From NCBI GenBank assembly GCA_937891875.1, contig CALATR010001098.1:1-6970 (forward strand): a DNA stretch of 6,970 nucleotides, written 5' to 3'. Both the position numbers and the translations under genes were made by a program. The notes under the pieces are model-generated. The model searched no databases, was not told the DNA's origin, and was given only the letters and a program-made list of their open reading frames with translations. Origin of the DNA: an uncultured Pseudomonadota bacterium (GTDB lineage: Bacteria > Myxococcota_A > UBA796 > GCA-2862545). This document shows positions 1-5,321 of the stretch, piece after piece (the first letter of the stretch is position 1; every line of letters starts with the position of its first letter).

Positions 1-1894
1 CGGTACTTATCGGATTCACGATGGTCGTGGTGGCGCCGACGGTGGCCAGCAGCGCTTTGAACCCCTCAACAGCTGGCCCGACAACGCCAACCTGGACAAG
101 GCGCGGCGCCTGCTCTGGCCGGTGAAGCAGAAGTACGGCAAGTCCATCTCCTGGGCCGACCTCATGGTGCTGACCGGCAACGTGGCGATGGAGTCGATGG
201 GATTCGAGACGCTCGGCTTTGCCGGTGGCCGCGAGGACGACTGGGAGGCGGACCTGGTCTACTGGGGTCCCGAGGCCCAGATGCTCGCCGGCGACAAGCG
301 CTACCACGGTGAGCGCGAGCTGGAGAAGCCCCTTGCGGCCGTCCAGATGGGCCTCATCTACGTCAACCCGGAGGGTCCGGAGGGCAATCCCGACCCCAAG
401 GCCGCCGCGCACGACATTCGCGACACATTTGGTCGCATGGCGATGAACGACGAGGAGACCGTGGCGCTGATCGCCGGCGGACACACCTTCGGCAAGGCCC
501 ACGGCGCCCATGATCCCGGCAAGTGCCTGGCCCCGGAACCCGCCGGAGCTGGCATCGCCAACCAGGGCTTCGGCTGGATCAACAGCTGCGGCAAGGGCAA
601 CGCCGAGGATACCGTGACCAGCGGCCTCGAGGGTGCCTGGACCGCCACCCCGGTGAACTGGAGCCACCAGTACTTCTCGAACCTCTACACCTTCGAGTGG
701 GAGAAGACGAAGAGCCCGGCCGGCGCGACCCAGTGGAAGCCGACCGGCGGCAAGGGCGAGGGGCTCGTGCCCGACGCGCACCTCGCCGACGTCCGCCACG
801 CACCCATGATGTTCACGACGGACCTGTCCCTGCGTGAGGATCCCCAGTACGCCGCGATCAGCAAGCGCTTCATGGAGAACCCGAAGGAATTCGAGGACGC
901 GTTCGCAAAGGCCTGGTTCAAGCTGACTCATCGCGACATGGGTCCCAAGTCCCGCTACCTCGGCCCCGAGGTCCCCGACCAGTCCTTCCTGTGGCAGGAT
1001 CCCCTGCCCGAGGTCGACCACAAGCTGATCGACGCCGGGGACATCACCCAGCTGAAGGGCAGGATCCTGGCGTCCGGGCTGACCGTGCCCGAGCTGGTTC
1101 GCGTCTCCTGGGCCTCCGCCGCCTCCTACCGCGACTCCGACATGCGCGGTGGCGCCAACGGCGCGCGCCTGCGCCTGGCGCCCCAGAAGGACTGGGCGGT
1201 CAACGACCCCGCCGAGGTGAGCAAGGTCATCGGCAAGCTCGAGGGCATCAAGAAGGAGTTCGACGCCGCCCAGGCGGACGGCACGAAGGTGTCGCTGGCG
1301 GACCTCATCGTGCTCGGCGGCGCCGCGGCCATCGAGAAGGCCGCCAAGGACGCCGGGATGAACGTCACCGTGCCCTTCACCCCCGGTCGGGTGGACGCCA
1401 CCGCCGAGCAGACCGACGTCCAGTCCTTCAGCTACCTCGAGCCCGGCGCGGATGGCTTCCGCAACTACTACTCCGACGCCGCCATCCGTCGGCCCGCGGA
1501 CGCGCTGATCGACAAGGCATCGCTCCTGAACCTCACCGTGCCCGAGATGACCGCACTCGTCGGCGGCATGCGCGTGCTCGGCGGCAACGCCGGCGGCAGC
1601 AAGCACGGCGTGTTCACCGACAAGCCCGGGACCCTGTCCAACGACTTCTTCGTCAACCTGATGGACCTGTCCACCACCTGGAAGCCCGCGGGCGAGACCT
1701 ACGTCTTCGAGGGGCGTGGGGCTGACGGCAAGGTCCGCTGGACCGCCACCGAGGCCGACCTGGTCTTCGGGTCCAACTCCGAGCTGCGCTCGGTGGTCGA
1801 GGTGTACGCCTACGACGACGATCGCTTCGTCCAGGACTTCGTGGACGCCTGGGTGAAGGTGATGCAGAACGATCGGTTCGACCTGCACCGGTAG
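1..1894 (+). CDS. katG: Catalase-peroxidase KatG, 5'-truncated by window edge
   Basis: Bifunctional haem enzyme that removes hydrogen peroxide by catalase and peroxidase reactions, normally cytoplasmic. The first complete codon is at position 2 and the reading frame runs 630 residues to TAG at 1892-1894. The visible part starts at GTYRIHDGRGG, which in known KatG immediately follows the distal R..WH motif, so about 110 N-terminal residues (including the distal Arg, Trp and His) lie outside the window. Full length would be about 740, normal for the family. By family alignment from memory, the expected residues are present: adduct Tyr (359-361, LIYVNPEG) and Met (437-439, RMAMND), proximal haem His (482-484, GGHTFGK), proximal Trp (638-640), Asp (821-823, TTDLSLR) and the mobile Arg (932-934, THRDMGP). 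The Ser corresponding to Mycobacterium tuberculosis S315 is at 620-622 (TSGLEGAW). The degenerate C-terminal peroxidase-like half is complete, ending FVQDF..AW.KVM..DRFD. Nothing suggests inactivation. The downstream hairpin separates it from the next genes. Confidence 0.98.
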   Translation, partial: GTYRIHDGRGGADGGQQRFEPLNSWPDNANLDKARRLLWPVKQKYGKSISWADLMVLTGNVAMESMGFETLGFAGGREDDWEADLVYWGPEAQMLAGDKRYHGERELEKPLAAVQMGLIYVNPEGPEGNPDPKAAAHDIRDTFGRMAMNDEETVALIAGGHTFGKAHGAHDPGKCLAPEPAGAGIANQGFGWINSCGKGNAEDTVTSGLEGAWTATPVNWSHQYFSNLYTFEWEKTKSPAGATQWKPTGGKGEGLVPDAHLADVRHAPMMFTTDLSLREDPQYAAISKRFMENPKEFEDAFAKAWFKLTHRDMGPKSRYLGPEVPDQSFLWQDPLPEVDHKLIDAGDITQLKGRILASGLTVPELVRVSWASAASYRDSDMRGGANGARLRLAPQKDWAVNDPAEVSKVIGKLEGIKKEFDAAQADGTKVSLADLIVLGGAAAIEKAAKDAGMNVTVPFTPGRVDATAEQTDVQSFSYLEPGADGFRNYYSDAAIRRPADALIDKASLLNLTVPEMTALVGGMRVLGGNAGGSKHGVFTDKPGTLSNDFFVNLMDLSTTWKPAGETYVFEGRGADGKVRWTATEADLVFGSNSELRSVVEVYAYDDDRFVQDFVDAWVKVMQNDRFDLHR

Positions 1895-1923
1895 GGTCGA
1901 GCAGGTCGATGAGGCCGTGAGTG

Positions 1924-1953
1924 GGCGGGTCGGACCAGCGGGTCCGGCCCGCC
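1924..1953 (+). terminator. Probable katG terminator hairpin
   Basis: A 13-bp stem, GGCGGGTCGGACC (1924-1936) against GGTCCGGCCCGCC (1941-1953), with one G-T wobble (1930/1947) and a 4-nt loop AGCG, begins 30 nt after the katG stop. Stability and position fit an intrinsic terminator. The following bases (TTCGTGCGTT) are only weakly T-rich, so termination may be partial or factor-assisted. Confidence 0.65.
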
Positions 1954-2011
1954 TTCGTGCGTTCGCGGAGGAGTAAGTGAGTGGGGACTCATGTCCGTCG
2001 AACGCACTTAT

Positions 2012-2040
2012 TTGACGGATGCTCCATGGCGTACCATACT
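2012..2040 (+). promoter_or_regulatory. Predicted sigma70-type promoter for the downstream operon
   Basis: TTGACG at 2012-2017 (5 of 6 matches to the -35 consensus TTGACA) is followed by exactly 17 nt and CATACT at 2035-2040 (4 of 6 matches to TATAAT). It lies in one of the few AT-richer patches of the intergenic region (CACTTATTTGAC). The expected transcription start is near 2046-2048, giving a leader of roughly 230 nt before the TTG start codon at 2275. This is the best promoter match I saw between katG and the operon. Confidence 0.55.
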
Positions 2041-2073
2041 CCCGCGTTCGCTCGGCGGGAGACAGGCTCCCGC
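2039..2073 (+). promoter_or_regulatory. Overlapping dyads across -10 and predicted start site
   Basis: CTCCCGC occurs at 2039-2045 and again at 2067-2073, and its exact complement GCGGGAG lies between them at 2055-2061. The central copy can therefore pair with either flank: a 9-nt-loop dyad over the -10 and start region, or a 7-bp hairpin with loop ACAGG near the predicted 5' end of the transcript. It could be an operator for a dimeric regulator or an mRNA 5' hairpin. No regulator gene is in the window, so the role is inferred only from position. Confidence 0.35.
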
Positions 2074-2274
2074 AAGAGATCGGTCTTCAACCATCGAGGG
2101 TCTCCTCGCCCTGATCACGTTTCAAGGTGATGTCTCGGTGCCACGGGTGTGGTGTCGTGACAGCGTCCATCGTGAACTCACCGACTGTTCTGGGAGACCA
2201 GCACTCAGTCACAGCAAGGTGGGTACACCAACGGGCGTGGTACCCTCAAGAGGCCTCACTGGGGAGGCGGCTCG
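2047..2274 (+). other. Long, structured, apparently non-coding operon leader
   Basis: No convincing gene lies in this stretch. After the 5' hairpin at 2055-2073, exact complementarities suggest further stems. CGAGG/CCTCG at 2095-2108 closes a 4-nt loop. GACTG/CAGTC plus CTGG/CCAG at 2183-2210 closes a GAGA (GNRA-type) tetraloop across a small internal loop. GGGTA..CCA/TGGTACCC at 2221-2245 has a 2-nt bulge and 7-nt loop. GCCTC/GAGGC at 2253-2268 covers the ribosome binding site. Short stems are common by chance in GC-rich DNA, so the structure is tentative. I do not recognise a known riboswitch class. Confidence 0.4.
2263..2267 (+). promoter_or_regulatory. Ribosome binding site selecting a TTG start
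   Basis: GGAGG at 2263-2267 sits 7 nt before TTG at 2275, ideal spacing, and decides this start. The next in-frame Met would lose the signal peptide. Upstream GCCTC (2253-2257) can pair with GAGGC (2264-2268) across a 6-nt loop and would mask most of this site. Confidence 0.7.
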
Positions 2275-3093
2275 TTGTCCACTCGCTTCTACATCGTCGC
2301 TGTCTTCGGGGTCCTGGCTGCATCCGTCGCCCACGCGGAGGAGCCCCCAGGGCCCGCCATGTGTCATCCGACGCCGCGCACGGCGCTGCTGCAGGAGCTG
2401 GCCAAGGCCCGCCAGGCCTGGGATGATCTCGACGGTGACGGGATCGACCGGGCGATGGCCAAGGTGCGCGCCCACGTGCGCTGCCTGCGCGAGCCCGCGG
2501 AGCTGGAGCTCGTGCTGGACGTGCACCGCGCCTTCGCCCGCCACTCCTGGACCACCTACGATCCCCAGGCCAGCGCGCGGGCCTGGCTCGCCGTGCGCGA
2601 CCTCGCTCCCGAGTGGACCGCGCAGGACGAGAAGGACGTCGCCTCGGCCCACCCGGTGCGTGAGCTGTGGAACGCCCGCGAGCCGTGGGTGATGACCCTG
2701 GACGAGTCGCCTCCGGGAGGCTGGGTCGTGGACGGCACCGCCACCGACCAGGTCCCGATGGACCGCGCGTTCCTCATCCAGGCCATCGGACGGCGCGGAG
2801 ACGTCGTCTACACCGAGTGGCACCTCGTCGCGTCCGACGTGCCCATCAGCCCGTGGCGCGCCGAGCGCATCGGCCGCCTGCGCCGCCGGGGAACCGCCGC
2901 GTCCGCGCTCAGCTTTGCCGCGGGCGGCGCCCTGCTCGCGTCCGGCTTGGCCGTGGGCAGCCGCATCGACAAGGTCCCCGACGTCGATCGCGAGCGGTAC
3001 GCCAACCGCGCCAACGTCCTCACCGCCAGCGGCGTCGCTGCGATGGGGGGCTCCGCCTTGACCATGGGCGTGCTCTGGGGAGTGCGCTGGTGA
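2275..3093 (+). CDS. Exported protein with two C-terminal membrane helices, function unknown
   Basis: 272 residues. The TTG start is supported by the well-spaced GGAGG and by an immediate signal peptide (residues 1-21, cleavage predicted at AHA|EE). The mature part has a helical region (about 33-135) with a motif like L-DVHRAFA..(10)..A..W.AVRDLAPEW, and the only two cysteines (C30, C70) could pair. A short beta-rich segment follows (about 147-187: GGWVVDGTATD..P...AFLIQAIG...), reminiscent of PEGA-like domains that display a 'VDG' turn. After a basic RLRRRG (201-206) come two glycine/alanine-rich hydrophobic helices (about 207-228 and 248-269) joined by a charged loop. This layout, soluble helical domain plus VDG segment plus two small-residue helices, I associate with poorly characterised exported proteins of Myxococcota; that is recollection, not a search. 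It is the first gene of the predicted operon, and 29 nt separate its TGA from the next start. A role as membrane anchor or sensor for the surface proteins downstream is inference only. Confidence 0.88.
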   Translation: MSTRFYIVAVFGVLAASVAHAEEPPGPAMCHPTPRTALLQELAKARQAWDDLDGDGIDRAMAKVRAHVRCLREPAELELVLDVHRAFARHSWTTYDPQASARAWLAVRDLAPEWTAQDEKDVASAHPVRELWNAREPWVMTLDESPPGGWVVDGTATDQVPMDRAFLIQAIGRRGDVVYTEWHLVASDVPISPWRAERIGRLRRRGTAASALSFAAGGALLASGLAVGSRIDKVPDVDRERYANRANVLTASGVAAMGGSALTMGVLWGVRW

Positions 3094-3113
3094 CTCGTCA
3101 GCTTCTGTGTACT

Positions 3114-3118
3114 GGAGG
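3114..3118 (+). promoter_or_regulatory. Ribosome binding site fixing the lipoprotein start at 3123
   Basis: GGAGG is 4 nt from ATG 3123. The same frame is open far upstream through the previous gene, but only this ATG has a ribosome binding site and gives a compact lipoprotein signal peptide directly after it. Confidence 0.75.
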
Positions 3119-3122
3119 AAGA

Positions 3123-5261
3123 ATGTCTGGTTTCCGCGTGGGCGTCTCACTCGCCCTCATCGCCATCCCGCTGGTGGGCTGCCCGCCGGTCAGCCCCAAC
3201 GTGTCCATCGAGCCGGAGGCGCCGACGACGCTGGACGAGCTCCGAGTCGTGCTGGATCCCCCGACGCCAGAGGCCGAGTTCGTCTGGCTGCAGCAGGGGG
3301 TGGTTCAGGATGACCTCACCGGGGTGACGGTACCCGCCGACCGCACCGCGAAGGGCCAGGCCTGGACCGTGCAGGTGAAGGACGGGGATCGGGAGCTGGG
3401 GGAGGCGGAGATCACGATCGTGAATGCGCAGCCCACGGCTGTGGTGACGCTGCCCGAGCGGGCGACTGCGGGTCGGGACCTGGTCGCGACGGTGGAGGGC
3501 GAGGATCCGGATGGGGACGTGATCCTGTACCGGTATCAGTGGAAGGTGGACGGGGCGGACGTCGGTGGGGACACCGAGAGTCTGGCAGCCAGCTTCCTCC
3601 AGCCTCGAGGAGCGACCATCTCCGTGGACGTGACGCCTTTCAACGACGGGGACAGCGAGGTGGGCGAGACCGTGAGTGCAACCTCCACGGTGGGCAATGC
3701 TGCGCCCGAGATGGAGACTGCGACCCTCGTGCACGACGGCCCGGTGCGCGAGGCGTCAGTGCTCACCTGCGTGGGCTCGGGTTGGTCCGACGAAGACGGC
3801 GATCCCGAGGGCTACCACGTGAAGTGGTTCGTGAACGGTTCGATGGTCAGCGATAGCGAGGCCCTCGACGGTAGCTCGTTCGACAAGGGTGACGAGGTCT
3901 ACTGCGAGATGTTCCCCTGGGACGGGAACATTGAAGGCGACTCGGTGAACAGCGACAGTGTGTTCGTGGAGAACACGCCGCCTGAGATCGGGAATCTCGA
4001 GATCAGCCCGACGGAGGGGATCGTCCTCGGGAGTACAGTCACGGCGACGCTGTCGGGCGTCGTGGATGTCGACGGGGATGAACTCACCGAGACCATCCAG
4101 TGGAAGTACCCCGTCATGACGGGGACGCAGACCGAGACCCATCCCGGGGGCCTGCTCATCGAGTCGCGCCACGCTCACAAGTCTTTCCAGGTCGTCGCGA
4201 TCGTCAGCGACGGGGAAGATGAGACCGCAGACTACGCGGCATTCGACGTGGAGAACCTTCCGCCGGAGGTCAAGATCGTCTCCGTCAGCCCCCGGGATCT
4301 GAAGACGGGAGTGACGCCGAGTGTCTCCACGACAGCGGCAGATCCTGAAGGCGACGCGATCTCGTTCACTCACCTCTGGACGGTCAACGGCAAGGCTGTG
4401 TCGTCGACAGGTGCCGAGTGCATCGCCTGCGAGCATGTTCGGGGAGATACCGTGACCGTGGTCGTCACCGGAGACGATGGTCCGTGGGGAGGCGAGGACT
4501 CGGACACGTATTCCTGGACCGTGGTCAACACCGAACCGACGCCCCCCGGCGTCACGCTTTCGCCGAGCTCCGGCGCCCTTGGAGAGGACGTCTTCTGCGA
4601 GGTGACTACGCCGTCGACCGACGCGGACGGCGACTCGATCACCTACACCATCGAGTGGACCCATACGCCGTCCGGAGGGTCGCCGACCGCGTACTCGGGC
4701 AGCACGACGACCACAGACTACGCCGGTGACACGATCCCATCGGACGTGCTGCGCCTCGAGGATACCTGGAAGTGCAAGGTGACCGCGTACGACGGGACCG
4801 CCTCCAACTACGACTCGTCGTCTTCGGTCCGTTTCCGGACCTGCTCTCCCCTGCCACCTTCCGGGCTGGTCATCCCGACCGCGCCGCGGGCCGTGACCAA
4901 GGACCTCGGCTACTGCTTCTACCTGACGAAGCCGGGCCAGACCTGTGACGCTACCTGCGGCTGGCTCGGCGGGACCAACCTCGCCAAGGATGCGGTGTCG
5001 GACCTGGTGTCAGCCGTCGGGGCCAAGAACACGTGCGGCGCTCCGCAGTCGAGGGACATCACCGAGTATTTCTATACGACGGGCAATCCGGGCGGCTGGA
5101 CGAGCCGCCTGAGCCGGACCATCGGCGAGCGGTCGCTCGGCCAGGGCCACGGTGGTGGTGCGTTTACCGGTGTGTGCGACACCGGAACGACCGACGTCGG
5201 TGCCTGGCCTGGTACCAGGAACACTTCGATGACCCGCAGTCTGGTGTGTGCCTGCTTCTGA
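3123..5261 (+). CDS. Surface lipoprotein with six Ig/PKD-like repeats and Cys-rich C-terminus
   Basis: 712 residues. The signal peptide MSGFRVGVSLALIAIPLVGC carries a lipobox LVGC, so C20 should be lipidated and the protein anchored in the envelope; Pro at +2 gives no inner-membrane retention signal by the E. coli rule. Residues about 25-573 form six repeats of 91-94 residues. Repeat junctions carry an N-x-x-P signature (N101, N192, N284, N378, N469), and five repeats contain an acidic D-x-D/E-GD turn followed by a strand ending in W, usually with a V-N/D-G turn after it (e.g. DPDGDVILYRYQWKVDG). Cysteines placed for intradomain disulfides occur in repeat 3 (C216, C261) and repeat 6 (C492, C551), with a close pair in repeat 5 (C433, C436). 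This matches Ig-like/PKD/cadherin-like extracellular modules, which typically act as spacers or adhesins. A different Cys-rich domain ends the protein (591-712). It is second in the predicted operon, with 60 nt to the next start. Ligand unknown. Confidence 0.93.
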   Translation: MSGFRVGVSLALIAIPLVGCPPVSPNVSIEPEAPTTLDELRVVLDPPTPEAEFVWLQQGVVQDDLTGVTVPADRTAKGQAWTVQVKDGDRELGEAEITIVNAQPTAVVTLPERATAGRDLVATVEGEDPDGDVILYRYQWKVDGADVGGDTESLAASFLQPRGATISVDVTPFNDGDSEVGETVSATSTVGNAAPEMETATLVHDGPVREASVLTCVGSGWSDEDGDPEGYHVKWFVNGSMVSDSEALDGSSFDKGDEVYCEMFPWDGNIEGDSVNSDSVFVENTPPEIGNLEISPTEGIVLGSTVTATLSGVVDVDGDELTETIQWKYPVMTGTQTETHPGGLLIESRHAHKSFQVVAIVSDGEDETADYAAFDVENLPPEVKIVSVSPRDLKTGVTPSVSTTAADPEGDAISFTHLWTVNGKAVSSTGAECIACEHVRGDTVTVVVTGDDGPWGGEDSDTYSWTVVNTEPTPPGVTLSPSSGALGEDVFCEVTTPSTDADGDSITYTIEWTHTPSGGSPTAYSGSTTTTDYAGDTIPSDVLRLEDTWKCKVTAYDGTASNYDSSSSVRFRTCSPLPPSGLVIPTAPRAVTKDLGYCFYLTKPGQTCDATCGWLGGTNLAKDAVSDLVSAVGAKNTCGAPQSRDITEYFYTTGNPGGWTSRLSRTIGERSLGQGHGGGAFTGVCDTGTTDVGAWPGTRNTSMTRSLVCACF
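3195..4838 (+). repeat. Six tandem ~92-residue Ig/PKD-like modules (protein level)
   Basis: Module boundaries fall near the codons for N101 (3423), N192 (3696), N284 (3972), N378 (4254) and N469 (4527), giving intervals of 91, 92, 94 and 91 residues, with a sixth module ending near residue 573. Recurrent acidic turns are DPDGD, DEDGD, DVDGD, DPEGD and DADGD at residues 128, 223, 315, 407 and 500; the first module lacks one. The modules are well diverged from one another in DNA, so this is an old duplication and not a recent unstable repeat. Confidence 0.85.
4908..5258 (+). other. Cys-rich C-terminal domain of the repeat lipoprotein
   Basis: Residues about 596-712 differ from the repeats: seven cysteines (C598, C608, C612, C638, C685, C709, C711), a GYCFYL...GQTCDATCGWLGG start, a glycine-rich centre (GQGHGGGAF) and a CACF end. 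The odd count suggests three disulfides plus one free Cys, or pairing with C574 just upstream. It sits where a ligand-binding or enzymatic tip of an adhesin would be. I do not recognise the family with certainty. Confidence 0.7.
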
Positions 5262-5270
5262 TCGAGCACT

Positions 5271-5299
5271 CCCGCCTCGCGACCGGCGCGTGAGGCGGG
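5271..5299 (+). other. Intercistronic hairpin
   Basis: CCCGCCTC (5271-5278) pairs perfectly with GAGGCGGG (5292-5299). GCG/CGC inside can extend the stem with a 2-nt bulge and a 5-nt loop. It starts 10 nt after the lipoprotein stop and ends 9 nt before the AGGAG of the next gene. There is no T-run, so it is more likely an mRNA stability, processing or attenuation element than a full terminator. Confidence 0.5.
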
Positions 5300-5321
5300 T
5301 ACGGTACCAGGAGAAGTCGAC

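Noticed and set aside
1917..1985. Nine-base direct repeat GTGAGTGGG (1917-1925 and 1977-1985)
   Set aside because: Short, GC-rich and not flanking any mobile-element feature; likely coincidence. I saw no insertion sequence, CRISPR array, tRNA or rRNA in the window.
2425..2460. EF-hand-like loop DLDGDGIDRAMA in the first operon protein
   Set aside because: Positions 1, 3, 5 and 6 fit a calcium loop, but position 12 is Ala in place of Glu or Asp. The segment reads more naturally as a turn within the helical domain.
1991..2692. Open frame starting ATG 1991 and running into the first operon gene
   Set aside because: Its ATG is 17 nt from the nearest ribosome site, its codons are irregular before 2275 and become an Arg/Pro-rich shadow afterwards, and the overlapping TTG-started frame is clearly the real gene.
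2667..3122. Upstream extension of the repeat-lipoprotein frame
   Set aside because: The added residues are an Arg-rich shadow of the preceding gene and would bury the lipobox. ATG 3123 has its own ribosome site and signal peptide.
2209..3150. 313-codon minus-strand open frame over the first operon gene
   Set aside because: Low-complexity Gly/Ala/His-rich translation with no recognisable domain; the + strand frame has a signal peptide, membrane helices and a ribosome site.
3756..4664. 302-codon minus-strand open frame inside the Ig-repeat gene
   Set aside because: A GC-driven shadow. The + strand frame shows periodic domain motifs every 91-94 residues, which could not arise by chance.
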